Assembly (NCBI GenBank): GCA_014239955.1
Contig: JAAZXW010000009.1
Span: 106,372-170,371 of the forward strand
Direction: 5' to 3'
Length of the DNA: 64,000 nucleotides
Origin: Methanobacteriota archaeon
Lineage (GTDB): Archaea; Thermoplasmatota; Poseidoniia; Poseidoniales; Thalassarchaeaceae
The notes under the pieces were generated by a model. It worked only from the letters and a program-made list of their open reading frames with translations, was not told where the DNA came from and did no database searches. Below, piece after piece: positions 51,038-59,239 of this stretch. Numbering within the stretch: position 1 is the first letter of the stretch; every line of letters begins with the position of its first letter. Position numbers and translations under genes: made by a program.

Positions 51038-52282
51038 ATGGGTGATGACGTGCCGCTGGACGTAGAATCAATTCGAGCAGACTTTCCCATTCTGGCGAGG
51101 AAGCTCCCAAATGGCAAGCAATTGGTCTACTTCGATAACGCAGCAACGTCTCAGAAGCCCCAGTGCGTAATCGATGCAATGTCGGAATACTATAGTGAAT
51201 ACAACTCCAATGCGCATAGAGCAAATCACACTCTGGCGGATGAGGCGACTACTGCCTTGGAAGGCGCCAGGCGATCAATTTCGACATACTTCGGGACCTC
51301 CCCAGATCAGATGGTTTACACTAGCGGTGCCACAGAGGCAATCAATCTGGTTTCCTACGCTTGGGCTCGAGAGAACCTATCTGCAGACGACGTGATCGTC
51401 CTTACCGAGATGGAACATCACGCTGACATTGTACCTTGGCAGCAACTATCGAAGGAGAAGGGGGTTGAGATCAGGTACGTCCCCATCAACACCGACTCGT
51501 TTACATTGGACATGGATGCATTCGAAGTTGCTGTGGAGGGGGCATCCCTAGTCTGCGTGGTCCATACTAGCAACGTTCTTGGGATTAGGAACCCAATCGA
51601 GAGAATCGTGGAATTAGCCCATTCCCAAGGAGCAAGGGTTCTGCTTGACTGTGCTCAGGGGGCCCCCCATGAGAGGATCAATTTCGATGATTCTGGAGTC
51701 GATTTTGTCGCAATCTCTGCTCATAAGATGGGAGGTCCGACTGGAATAGGCTGCCTCCTGATTAAGAAAGAAGTAATGGGGCAGATGGGACCCTTCATGA
51801 CGGGAGGATCGATGATTAAGACAGTCAGTACCCACGGATCAACTTTCCAAGAGGGGCATGCATTGTTCGAGACGGGAACACCTAGGATCGCAGAGGCAAT
51901 CGGATGGGGTGCTGCAGTAGAATGGCTAGAACAGTTTGACATGAAAGACGTCCACTCGCACATCAACAGAATAGCTTCATGGACTGCGGGGAAAATCTCT
52001 GAGATCGAAGGAATCACAGTTTATGGTGATCCTAGCAGAAACGATAGCAGCGGGGCAGTCTCATTCCTCCACGACTCAATCCAATCCCAGGATCTTGCCC
52101 TACTCCTTGACGAAGGCGGATTCGCAGTTAGGACGGGACACCATTGCGCACAACCACTCATGGATGCCCTCGGGGTTCCCTCTACCAATAGGGCATCATT
52201 CTGGCTGTACAACACCATGGGAGAGGCGGAGGCCTTCGTAACACATCTGAGTTATGTTGTCGATCGTTTTTCCGATAAATGA
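51038..52282 (+). CDS. sufS: Cysteine desulfurase SufS
   Basis: The protein has 414 residues from ATG 51038; ATG 51011 would add nine. It is a PLP enzyme that takes sulfur from cysteine for Fe-S clusters. Group II desulfurase blocks: YFDNAATSQKPQCVIDAM, NAHRANHTLADEATTALE, EMEHHADIVPWQ, the PLP lysine in AISAHKMGGPTGIGCL, and the catalytic Cys in RTGHHCAQPLMD. It leads a sufS-sufE-MIP18 operon, separate from sufCBD at 9-13 kb. Confidence 0.95.
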   Translation: MGDDVPLDVESIRADFPILARKLPNGKQLVYFDNAATSQKPQCVIDAMSEYYSEYNSNAHRANHTLADEATTALEGARRSISTYFGTSPDQMVYTSGATEAINLVSYAWARENLSADDVIVLTEMEHHADIVPWQQLSKEKGVEIRYVPINTDSFTLDMDAFEVAVEGASLVCVVHTSNVLGIRNPIERIVELAHSQGARVLLDCAQGAPHERINFDDSGVDFVAISAHKMGGPTGIGCLLIKKEVMGQMGPFMTGGSMIKTVSTHGSTFQEGHALFETGTPRIAEAIGWGAAVEWLEQFDMKDVHSHINRIASWTAGKISEIEGITVYGDPSRNDSSGAVSFLHDSIQSQDLALLLDEGGFAVRTGHHCAQPLMDALGVPSTNRASFWLYNTMGEAEAFVTHLSYVVDRFSDK

Positions 52283-52319
52283 TGAGCACTTTCAAGATGA
52301 ATAGTCTTGACGCCATATC

Positions 52320-52757
52320 ATGACTGAGTCGCGAGACTGGCCTGAGAAGCTTGACCCAATTGTCGAGGAGTTCTCAGCATGCTTTGATTCAATGGAGAGG
52401 TACGAGCTCCTGTTTCAATATGCGAAGCGCAACCCATCGCCATTGCTCCCAGAGGAATGGAACGAACAAAATCAAGTCCTTGGTTGCCAATCCCGTGCCC
52501 ATGTTTCGTGTTCACTGGACGACGCGGGCAATTTCATACTGAGGGGCGGGGCCGATGCACAGATTGTTCAGGGGCTTATAGCAATCACATCCATCGCAGT
52601 CAATGGCATGGATCCATCCTATGTTTCAGAAATGTCCCCAGATTTCGCTGAGGAAATGGGAATTAGGTCTTCTCTAACACCGAGTAGGGCCAATGGTTTC
52701 CTGAATATGTTCAAGAGGGTCAAAGAAGAGGCATCCTTACTTTCCGGTGGTGATTAG
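52320..52757 (+). CDS. sufE: Sulfur acceptor SufE
   Basis: The protein has 145 residues. SufE takes the persulfide from SufS and hands it to SufB. The acceptor Cys is in NQVLGCQSRAHVSC, and the C-terminal part GIRSSLTPSRANGFLNMF is typical of the family. SufE is common in bacteria and rare in archaea, so it was probably acquired together with sufS. It is 37 bases after sufS and overlaps the next gene. Confidence 0.92.
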   Translation: MTESRDWPEKLDPIVEEFSACFDSMERYELLFQYAKRNPSPLLPEEWNEQNQVLGCQSRAHVSCSLDDAGNFILRGGADAQIVQGLIAITSIAVNGMDPSYVSEMSPDFAEEMGIRSSLTPSRANGFLNMFKRVKEEASLLSGGD

Positions 52758-53064
52758 GTTGGCAAACGAGTCCGAGGTCATGGCTTCAATATCCAATGTC
52801 GAGGATCCCGAGTTGAAACTAAAGGTAACCGAATTGGGCCTAATTTACTCTGTCAGGATCGAATCGGCACATGTGGAGGTCGACATGACACTTACTAGCC
52901 CCGGTTGCCCCGTTGCCCCTGAGTTGATGGCTGCCGTCCACAGGGCGGCACTAGCAACGGAGGGAATAGATAGTGCCCATGTGAACCTGACCTTCTCGCC
53001 ACCTTGGGATCCGCGTGTCCATGCTTCGGAAGATGCCAAGTTCGAGATGGGGATTTTTGACTAG
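52747..53064 (+). CDS. MIP18/PaaD (DUF59) Fe-S assembly protein, SufT-like
   Basis: The protein has 105 residues or slightly fewer: GTG 52747, GTG 52750 and TTG 52759 are possible starts, the first two within the sufE end. The DUF59 signature is NVEDPELKLKVTELGLIYSV, with the reactive Cys in LTSPGCPVAPEL and the end region VNLTFSPPWDP. Family members help target Fe-S clusters to apoproteins. The overlap with sufE indicates coupling. The 3' end overlaps folD by four bases on the other strand. Confidence 0.9.
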   Translation: MVIRLANESEVMASISNVEDPELKLKVTELGLIYSVRIESAHVEVDMTLTSPGCPVAPELMAAVHRAALATEGIDSAHVNLTFSPPWDPRVHASEDAKFEMGIFD

Positions 53065-53915
53065 CCCGTCTGGCTTTCTGCAGCCTTCAATGTATTCTTC
53101 ATCAGCATAGCTATGGTCATCGGACCAACCCCTCCGGGGACGGGCGTCATCCATCCAGCTATCTCGGATACCTCTGGCGCAACATCACCTGCTAGCCCAT
53201 CTTCCACCCTGGAAATCCCGACATCAATCACAAACGCACCGGGTTTAACCCACTGCGGGCCAATCATGTGGGCCGAACCTACGGCTGCAACTAGGATGTC
53301 GGCTTCACTGCATACCGATTCAATTTCTTTGGTCCTTGAATGCGCTATTGTCACAGTTGCATCACTGCCTCTCTGTGCAAGCATCAGTGCCATTGGCATC
53401 CCAACAATCCTGGAACGCCCAATAATCACCGCTCTCGAACCCTCCAATCGCACGTCGCTGGACTCTAGAATATACATTACCCCCGAGGGCGTGCATGGGA
53501 GCAGCCCCTGGGTCTCCCCTTGCACGAGACGACCAAGATTAACTGGGTGAAATCCATCAACATCCTTCTGAGGAAGTATGGATGATGCTATGGCCAACTC
53601 GTCCACTCCATCTGGCGCAGGACTCTGAACCAGTATTCCGTGGATGCTAGGGTCAGAATTCAACTGTTCAACAACTCCGATCATCTCTTCCAGATTCGAG
53701 GTTGACGGCATGTCTATCCTGGTGCTCAGGATTCCACACCGCTCACACGCCCTCTCCTTATTTCTGACGTAAATGTGACTCGCTGGATCGTCTCCAGCTA
53801 TTACAACAGCAAGTCGAGGGGCAACCCCCCTTTCATTCAATGAAGAGACTCCTTCGGCAACTTCTCGCTGAATATCCAAGCTGAGGGATTTCCCATCAAC
53901 AATCTGGGCGCTCAT
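53061..53915 (-). CDS. folD: Methylene-tetrahydrofolate dehydrogenase/cyclohydrolase
   Basis: The protein has 284 residues from ATG 53915; ATG 53939 would add eight. FolD interconverts methylene-, methenyl- and formyl-THF. Signatures: IAGDDPASHIYVRNKERACERCGI (pieces SHIYVRNKERAC; catalytic Lys after YVRNK), HGILVQSPAPDGVD, PQKDVDGFHPVNLGRL, and the NADP loop IGRSRIVGMPMALML with the terminal PVPGGVGPMTIAMLM. It supplies C1 units for purine synthesis (purF at 32 kb). Confidence 0.95.
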   Translation of the reverse strand: MSAQIVDGKSLSLDIQREVAEGVSSLNERGVAPRLAVVIAGDDPASHIYVRNKERACERCGILSTRIDMPSTSNLEEMIGVVEQLNSDPSIHGILVQSPAPDGVDELAIASSILPQKDVDGFHPVNLGRLVQGETQGLLPCTPSGVMYILESSDVRLEGSRAVIIGRSRIVGMPMALMLAQRGSDATVTIAHSRTKEIESVCSEADILVAAVGSAHMIGPQWVKPGAFVIDVGISRVEDGLAGDVAPEVSEIAGWMTPVPGGVGPMTIAMLMKNTLKAAESQTG

Positions 53916-53951
53916 GTTAGGTCGTAAGTCACTAGGCATTTGACGATTGGC

Positions 53952-54254
53952 TCAAATCGGTGTCCAGAAACCCAATGCTCTCGCCGCGCACCAACCAGAC
54001 CACCCTTCGAAGACTGCGAAGGCACCCCCTCCAACAAGGCCCGCTGGGACGAGCCATGCCATCCACAACTCCACATTAGCAAGTACTAGCACTCCAGAAA
54101 CGATTAATCCAGAAATAATGCCATAAATCCCATATTTCAGGCGATATGCCTTGCCTCTGGCATCGATATTGCACTCAAATGCCACATTTCTCTCGAGTCT
54201 GGCATAGTAAAAAAAGAACACCCAGAATCGATAGTCTTTCTTCAGATATGACAA
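53952..54254 (-). CDS. Small membrane protein, DUF2892/YgaP-like
   Basis: The protein has 100 residues with two helices (YGIYGIISGLIVSGVLVLA and WLVPAGLVGGGAFAVFEGW). ERNVAFECNIDARGKAYR before the first helix and EGWSGWCAARALGFWTPI at the end resemble the DUF2892 (YgaP membrane) pattern, where GWCP is usual and here reads GWCA. Function unknown. It lies just downstream of tRNA-Thr on the same strand, and 36 bases upstream of folD. Confidence 0.6.
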   Translation of the reverse strand: MSYLKKDYRFWVFFFYYARLERNVAFECNIDARGKAYRLKYGIYGIISGLIVSGVLVLANVELWMAWLVPAGLVGGGAFAVFEGWSGWCAARALGFWTPI

Positions 54255-54267
54255 TTTCAGAATTAAC

Positions 54268-54344
54268 TGGAGCCCCAGGAGGGATTTGAACCCCCGGCCG
54301 TCTGATTACAAATCAGATGCTCTACCGAGCTGAGCTACTGAGGC
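54268..54344 (-). tRNA. tRNA-Thr (UGU), CCA encoded
   Basis: Read on the minus strand, acceptor GCCTCAG pairs with CTGGGGC (one G-T). The D arm is GCTC...GAGC. The anticodon arm is CTGAT-TTGTAA-type stem CTGATTTGTAATCAG with anticodon TGT. The T arm is CGGGGGTTCAAATCCCTCC. Discriminator T then genomic CCA. U73 is the normal archaeal threonine identity base. No intron. Confidence 0.94.
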
Positions 54345-54383
54345 GTGCTTCCGGCTAACCCATTCCCCACTTGAACCCTGCAC

Positions 54384-54842
54384 ATGACCAATCCCCTCAA
54401 TAGTGCTGATATCCAACCACATCGCCCAGTACACATGGGTGCACTCTCCGGTGTTTCTAATCGTCGGCTGAACATCGTCATATCCGCTTGGATATGTATC
54501 GCATTGGGAACTAGCCTTCTTCTTTACGATAATTCGATGTTTTCCATGTCATTGTCTGCACCTCTGTCCATCGGGGGTGTCATTCTGCTAATTTTCGGAC
54601 TTTTCATGGGTGACGAAAATGCAAAGACCACGGTTAGGGATGACTCTTGGACGCCAAATGCCTCACTCATGCCAGATGCAGGACGTCCAATGTTCAGAAT
54701 AGACTCTACCTTGGACGAACCGATCAGAACATCGGTACTATGCGGAAGATGCGCAAATATTGAATGGGTCGATGGGAAAAAACCACGTAGCTTCACTTGT
54801 CCATCGTGTGGGGCTGAACTATGGAGCTCCGAGGAAGAATGA
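54384..54842 (+). CDS. Two-helix membrane protein with C-terminal zinc ribbon
   Basis: The protein has 152 residues. Helices LNIVISAWICIALGTSLLLY and LSIGGVILLIFGLFMG are followed by a cytosolic segment ending in a zinc ribbon (LCGRCANIEW...FTCPSCGAELW). The pattern of membrane helices plus a C-terminal ribbon recurs in the subtilase and rhomboid of this window. Function unknown. It is nine bases ahead of pheS and likely co-transcribed. Confidence 0.68.
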   Translation: MTNPLNSADIQPHRPVHMGALSGVSNRRLNIVISAWICIALGTSLLLYDNSMFSMSLSAPLSIGGVILLIFGLFMGDENAKTTVRDDSWTPNASLMPDAGRPMFRIDSTLDEPIRTSVLCGRCANIEWVDGKKPRSFTCPSCGAELWSSEEE

Positions 54843-54851
54843 AGGGGGAAA

Positions 54852-56405
54852 ATGAAAGGCATCGGCAACCGTCAAGTGTCGGCTACTTCTGGAATGCTCG
54901 GAGATGCAGGAATGAATCTGGGCAACAATGAGCGTAGAATGCTCAAGGGGATGATATCCGAGCCAGAAGAGGAATGGTCCCTAGATCAACTCCTGTCAGT
55001 TACAGGATGGGATGACCAAGTCCACGTCGCTGGAGCAGGCAAGGGCCTGCAGGAGGCAGGAATGGTGGTGATCGAGGAATCGACTTCTAGGTTCGTCACC
55101 CTTGGCTCAGAGGGCAAAAAGGCAGCAGAGGGCGGACTTCTCGAATCAAGGCTCTGGGATTGGATAAGAAACGAGAAAGAGGATCAGAGGAACATGGGTT
55201 CTCTAATGTCCTCGGGATTCGATAGAGGTGAATCCGGACCAGGGATTGGAATACTGAAGGGATTGGGGGTAGACATAGTGTCCGGAAATCTGGTTTTCTC
55301 CAATGAGGAGGAAATCTCGAAGGAAATAGATCGGAGGGCAGATTTCATCAATTCGATATCCAATGCCCCGGTACAATCCTCAGCTCTAGACGAAGAGATG
55401 ATTTCTCACTTCTCGTCCCGCAGTAATCTGCTTGAATTCGAAGAGATCACCACACGAACTTGGAAGCTAACAAAGTCCGGCTCATCAGTAGACCAATCAG
55501 CACTGGTGGAGGATCAATTGATCGGGGAACTGACTCCTGAAATGCTCCAGACAGACTCTTGGATAGGAGGGGAGTTCAAGCCCTTCGATGTCCAAGCACC
55601 AGCACCAACTCCGACGGGGGGGCGCCGTCATCCAATGCAGTCGCTAATCGAACGGATCCGGTCGGTTTTCCTCGAGATGGGGTTCTCAGAGATAGATGGC
55701 GACTATGTGCAGTCGGCAGGTTGGAACATGGACTCCTTGTTCATCCCGCAATCACATCCAGCTAGGACAATGCAGGACACATTCTACCTCGACAAGCCTA
55801 GCAAAGTCGAGGTCGAAGGCCCCTACTTGGACCTCTGGGCCAGGGTCCACGAGCACGGTCACGATACTGGAAGCAAGGGGTGGGGGGGGAAATTCGACAG
55901 AGACGAGTCACAGAGGGCCCTGCTAAGGACCCACACCACCGTGAACACAGTGAGGCACATCGCAGATAACCCAAGTAAGCCATCGCGAGTCTTCGGGATC
56001 GGAAGGGTGTTCCGACAGGAGACGATTGACAGGACTCACATGCCAGAGTTCCACCAGATCGAGGGGATCATACACGAGCCAGATGCAAACCTCCCCATGC
56101 TGATATCAACCCTCAAGACGTTCTATGCAAAGATGGGATACCCTGACGTGAGGGTCAGGCCAGCTTACTTCCCATACACCGAGCCGAGCGCCGAGGTCGA
56201 CATCCTCTGGAAGGGGGAGTGGCTGGAGCTTGGCGGTTCGGGAATCTTCAGGCCTGAAGTAACCGAGCCACTTGGTACCGAGTGGCCCGTATGCGCTTGG
56301 GGTATGGGCCTCGAGAGGCTCGCGATGCTCATACTGGGGCTGGATGACATCCGGCAACTCTACCAGCCAGATCTCGAGAGGCTGAGGAAGATGCCACTGC
56401 TCTGA
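54852..56405 (+). CDS. pheS: Phenylalanyl-tRNA synthetase alpha subunit
   Basis: The protein has 517 residues, archaeal/eukaryal length. The N-terminal about 200 residues are winged-helix repeats (NNERRMLKGMI...). The class II core follows: MQSLIERIRSVFLEMGFSEI (motif 1), RTMQDTFYLD, LLRTHTTVNTVRHIA, RVFGIGRVFRQETIDRTHMPEFHQIEG (pieces GRVFRQETIDRTHMPEFHQ; motif 2), and CAWGMGLERLAMLILGLDDIR (pieces GMGLERLAML; motif 3). The last 77 bases overlap the convergent YHYH gene. pheT is not in the window. Confidence 0.95.
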   Translation: MKGIGNRQVSATSGMLGDAGMNLGNNERRMLKGMISEPEEEWSLDQLLSVTGWDDQVHVAGAGKGLQEAGMVVIEESTSRFVTLGSEGKKAAEGGLLESRLWDWIRNEKEDQRNMGSLMSSGFDRGESGPGIGILKGLGVDIVSGNLVFSNEEEISKEIDRRADFINSISNAPVQSSALDEEMISHFSSRSNLLEFEEITTRTWKLTKSGSSVDQSALVEDQLIGELTPEMLQTDSWIGGEFKPFDVQAPAPTPTGGRRHPMQSLIERIRSVFLEMGFSEIDGDYVQSAGWNMDSLFIPQSHPARTMQDTFYLDKPSKVEVEGPYLDLWARVHEHGHDTGSKGWGGKFDRDESQRALLRTHTTVNTVRHIADNPSKPSRVFGIGRVFRQETIDRTHMPEFHQIEGIIHEPDANLPMLISTLKTFYAKMGYPDVRVRPAYFPYTEPSAEVDILWKGEWLELGGSGIFRPEVTEPLGTEWPVCAWGMGLERLAMLILGLDDIRQLYQPDLERLRKMPLL

Positions 56406-58044
56406 TTGCTGATGCAGCAACAAACAACAGTGCTAGTCCCAATGCTGCTGATAATTTCCCTCCTCCTACTCCTATATCTCCGATTGAGGGGATGACAAGA
56501 TTTCCCGAGGAATCCATCTGACCGCCTCCACAGCCCTCAGGAGGAGGTCCTATGCCAGGGCCCCATGTCTCTCCATGGCCAGAGCAGTCGGGGTCTCCTC
56601 CGTTGTCCTCCCCTCCTGATTCTACGACTCCTCTGTAGCAATTGATGAAGTAAGGAAAACCTATTCCCCCTTCTCCATTCTCCCATGTTGTGTGGTAATG
56701 GTAAACCCCATCCGGATAGTCAGGGGTGCCTCCAAATTGACCATTGCATGAATCCAAATCACCCAGTCCAGAGACATACTCGTAGTCGTCAATGCCATTG
56801 TAGCCAGTCTCGCCATCCTTGAGTCTGTACGACGAGGTCATTTCAGAAACCATCCCATCAGCATCCCAACCGACGAATCCATAGATGGGATATCCATCTA
56901 GGGCGAAACCAACGATTGGTGAATGACTGATGACGTTTCTCGACGAATCAATGCTATAGTCAGCCCAGGTTCCCCCATTTTCCCCCTCTGGGTGCCAATG
57001 CATACAGTTTGAATCTGCGTGGTAGTGGTATTCTCCTCCGGGACCAGAGTGGGCATGACAGATCCCTAGCCACACATGCTGCCGATCTTCCTCGTACGCA
57101 CCCTCTTGACCTGCAACGGCATCTCCGCCGGGCCCGTCCTCTGGTCCGAAGATGGGTACCCAATTTGCCGCGAAGGCCACAGCTCCCCTTTCGGGAGCCA
57201 TGGTGCAACCATCGGTCGAAACGGAGGGATTGCACTCTGTCTGGTTGGTAGGCTCTAGAGGAATTGTCCACACATGCTCCTGTGCGCTTGTGCAGCAGCC
57301 CGGGCCGGATTCGAGATCGTGGTTCGGAAGGCCATTGGAGGCCACCTCTATGTGAGTCTCGTTCGTTGTGAAGCTGAGTTGGCACAAATGGTTGTCGAAT
57401 CCGCTCGTGTTGTAGTCATCCACGCCGGTAGAATTCCCATCATCGCAAAGGAGAACATCATGCCACCACTCTTCGAGGGTCGGCATAGTTTCATCCCCGC
57501 CGCTCCCGTTCTGGTCGCCTGTGCTCCCGTTCTGGTCGCCTGTGCTCCCGTTCTGGTCGCCTGTGCCCTCGTTCCCTTGTGGTTCCGCATCCTGATCCTC
57601 GATATTTTCCACATCGTCCTCATTCTCGATACTTTCTTCCACTATCGATATCAGCGCAATCCATGAGGTCCTCTGCCCTTTTTCATCTTCAGCAGAGATC
57701 CTAATCTTGTGGAAACCAGCATCAAGATCCGAGATCGTCACCACGACAAATTTACTCTCCAAACCATTGTCATCGTAACGCAATGTGAACTCGACTCCGA
57801 CAGGATTGTCATTCACGCTGACTTCTACAATCACCGTTTGCAGGGACTCATCTAGCAACTCAACCTCTATTCTATCAATATCGCCCTTGGTAATCGTCTC
57901 GGGAATCGAATCGTGGTCTTCCAATATCGGAGGAAGATCCTCTGGACCATCTTCCTCTGCCTCCAAACAACCCGATAGGGCAGAACTGATCATTATCGCG
58001 GCCAGGAAAACTACAGTCCCCCTGCCTCTTACTTCGATTCGCAT
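56329..58044 (-). CDS. Secreted YHYH-domain lipoprotein with C-terminal hydrophobic anchor
   Basis: The protein has 571 residues. The signal with lipobox (MISSALSGC) is followed by an Ig-like domain, an acidic low-complexity linker containing three DQNGSTG repeats, and a YHYH domain (about 200-480) with CHAHSGPGGEYHYHAD, the repeated DGYPIYGF and YHYHTTW. His- and Cys-rich YHYH domains are common in marine microbes and thought to bind metal, but their role is not established. Near the C-terminus is a hydrophobic stretch (LSAALGLALLFVAASAI). The reading frame runs 77 bases into pheS. A TATA box 26 bases upstream supports leaderless ATG 58044. Confidence 0.82.
   Translation of the reverse strand: MRIEVRGRGTVVFLAAIMISSALSGCLEAEEDGPEDLPPILEDHDSIPETITKGDIDRIEVELLDESLQTVIVEVSVNDNPVGVEFTLRYDDNGLESKFVVVTISDLDAGFHKIRISAEDEKGQRTSWIALISIVEESIENEDDVENIEDQDAEPQGNEGTGDQNGSTGDQNGSTGDQNGSGGDETMPTLEEWWHDVLLCDDGNSTGVDDYNTSGFDNHLCQLSFTTNETHIEVASNGLPNHDLESGPGCCTSAQEHVWTIPLEPTNQTECNPSVSTDGCTMAPERGAVAFAANWVPIFGPEDGPGGDAVAGQEGAYEEDRQHVWLGICHAHSGPGGEYHYHADSNCMHWHPEGENGGTWADYSIDSSRNVISHSPIVGFALDGYPIYGFVGWDADGMVSEMTSSYRLKDGETGYNGIDDYEYVSGLGDLDSCNGQFGGTPDYPDGVYHYHTTWENGEGGIGFPYFINCYRGVVESGGEDNGGDPDCSGHGETWGPGIGPPPEGCGGGQMDSSGNLVIPSIGDIGVGGGKLSAALGLALLFVAASAIRAVASSSASRDLAGRVAGCHPAPV
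57502..57564. repeat. Three perfect tandem copies of a 21-base unit
   Basis: The unit GCTCCCGTTCTGGTCGCCTGT occurs three times head to tail at 57502, 57523 and 57544. It encodes a heptad of the type DQNGSTG in the linker of the YHYH lipoprotein. The copies are identical at the DNA level, so recent slippage expansion is likely and copy number may vary between strains. Confidence 0.9.
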
Positions 58045-58066
58045 GGAAGTAAATTACTTGCAATGG

Positions 58067-58073
58067 CATATAG
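58067..58073 (-). promoter_or_regulatory. TATA box for the YHYH lipoprotein gene
   Basis: On the minus strand this reads CTATATG, centred 26 bases before the ATG at 58044, as expected for a leaderless mRNA. It separates the YHYH gene from the SCO genes upstream. Confidence 0.5.
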
Positions 58074-58106
58074 TTAGAACTTGCAATCGATCACAAAAAC
58101 TCGCAA

Positions 58107-58601
58107 TTACTCATCCGCGAGACTCTTGACGTCCTGTAGGAAATCGTTCACACCCCAGTGAATGCCAGAGTACGCCACTCTCTTCCTCTGGTCCTTGTCG
58201 ATGATGAAAGTCACAGTCGAATGGCCAATCTCGTACTCGCCGAGGCTCTCCTCATGTGGGTCGGTGTGGTTCGAAGAGTGCGATGAGCTGCCCTCGGAAA
58301 CGCACGTCAACCAGTCATCTCCCGGCCGCTCCCAACCTTCGTCGCACATGCAGTGGGAGCCGGAACCGGTCCCCATCACCCATCCCCTCCCATCGCAGTC
58401 CACACCCAGGGGGATCATACTGATGTTGGCATTGCTTGCAATCCATGCCAGATGGGTGTCGATGCCGACTTCGATTCCTGATATCTCCCCTTCAACCAGT
58501 TCCCATGCCCCATTAGAGATATTCCAGGAGTGAAGATTCCACTCCCATGTGTCGTTAGATGTCCAATTTCCGATGGTCCCATTGTCCATGTCATAATGCA
58601 C
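58107..58601 (-). CDS. C-terminal fragment of a SCO1-type protein (after an in-frame TAA)
   Basis: The open frame of 164 codons lies in the same frame as the SCO gene upstream and is separated from it only by a TAA (58605-58607) and one codon. It begins at a GTG (58601) with no signal peptide. Its last 45 residues, YEIGHSTVTFIIDKD...HWGVNDFLQDVKSLADE, are the typical SCO C-terminus, and the His in IGHS is the expected copper ligand. The preceding part holds an insert with an EGF-like cysteine run (CDGRGW...HCMCDEGW...C). On its own it could not be exported or bind copper like SCO. It is either a pseudogene half, a readthrough product or a sequencing error. Confidence 0.7.
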   Translation of the reverse strand: MHYDMDNGTIGNWTSNDTWEWNLHSWNISNGAWELVEGEISGIEVGIDTHLAWIASNANISMIPLGVDCDGRGWVMGTGSGSHCMCDEGWERPGDDWLTCVSEGSSSHSSNHTDPHEESLGEYEIGHSTVTFIIDKDQRKRVAYSGIHWGVNDFLQDVKSLADE

Positions 58602-58604
58602 CCC

Positions 58605-59213
58605 TTAGTTATCAATCAGGGCGGATGAGGCGAAATCACCACCATCCTCGAAGCAGGTTAGGTTGAATGGGTCCTGACAGGGGTTGTCAGACGTCAAAGA
58701 GGAGTTGTCGGGAAACAAAACCGCGAATCTAACTTCCGCCTCCTCTGGAGGGAGGCTGTTGGCTATGTGCTCGGCATCTACCACAACGTTCCAATCATCC
58801 CAGACCGCTTGAATCACGGAACCTCGCTCGTGAGTCAGATGATCCCACTCGTAACCTCTGGCAGAAGTCCACTCCAGAAGGTGGGCCGCTGTGTCCCTAG
58901 CCGGATCAATAGTGATCGAGACGAATTCAATCATCTCGACATGTTCACCCAAATTCTGGTTCACATAGTCGAGGTTGGAGGAGATGATCAGACAAACGTC
59001 AGGGCAGGAGGTGTAGATGAATGCGACTACAACGACCTTACCATCGAAATCAGATAGCGAAATCTCCTCACCGAATTGGTTCTCAAGCGTGAAGCCCGGG
59101 GCGTTGGGGGGATCCCTGTACTCAGTACCCAGAATCTCCAGGTCATCGGAACCTGAGCATCCGGCCAGTAGGAAACACAACACTAGGAGTACGGCCTTGG
59201 ATGAATCTCCCAT
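58605..59213 (-). CDS. SCO1/SenC-type lipoprotein, N-terminal part
   Basis: The fragment has 202 residues from ATG 59213, chosen for the Shine-Dalgarno GGAGGGGA just upstream and the clean signal and lipobox LLVLCFLLAGC; GTG 59243 overlaps the previous stop (GTGA) and is an alternative. It has the thioredoxin fold with the SCO copper/redox motif CPDVC in VVVAFIYTSCPDVCLIISSNL, and SITIDPARDT. SCO proteins deliver copper to cytochrome oxidase CuA or act as thiol reductases. The frame ends at TAA 58605, before the His ligand, which lies in the next open frame. Confidence 0.82.
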   Translation of the reverse strand: MGDSSKAVLLVLCFLLAGCSGSDDLEILGTEYRDPPNAPGFTLENQFGEEISLSDFDGKVVVVAFIYTSCPDVCLIISSNLDYVNQNLGEHVEMIEFVSITIDPARDTAAHLLEWTSARGYEWDHLTHERGSVIQAVWDDWNVVVDAEHIANSLPPEEAEVRFAVLFPDNSSLTSDNPCQDPFNLTCFEDGGDFASSALIDN

Positions 59214-59239
59214 ATCTCCCCTCCCTTGACGAGGATATT

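Noticed and set aside
57274..57666. 130-codon plus-strand frame rich in Val/Ala/Cys
   Set aside because: It is a shadow of the YHYH lipoprotein; its repeats simply reflect the 21-base tandem repeat read backwards.
58107..58601. Treating this frame as an independent gene
   Set aside because: It lies in the same frame as the SCO gene directly upstream, begins without a signal or Shine-Dalgarno site, and ends with the SCO C-terminus. It is a continuation after a stop.
58605..58607. Recoding of the stop as selenocysteine or pyrrolysine
   Set aside because: The codon is TAA, not TGA or TAG, and no SECIS-like element or pyl gene was noticed.
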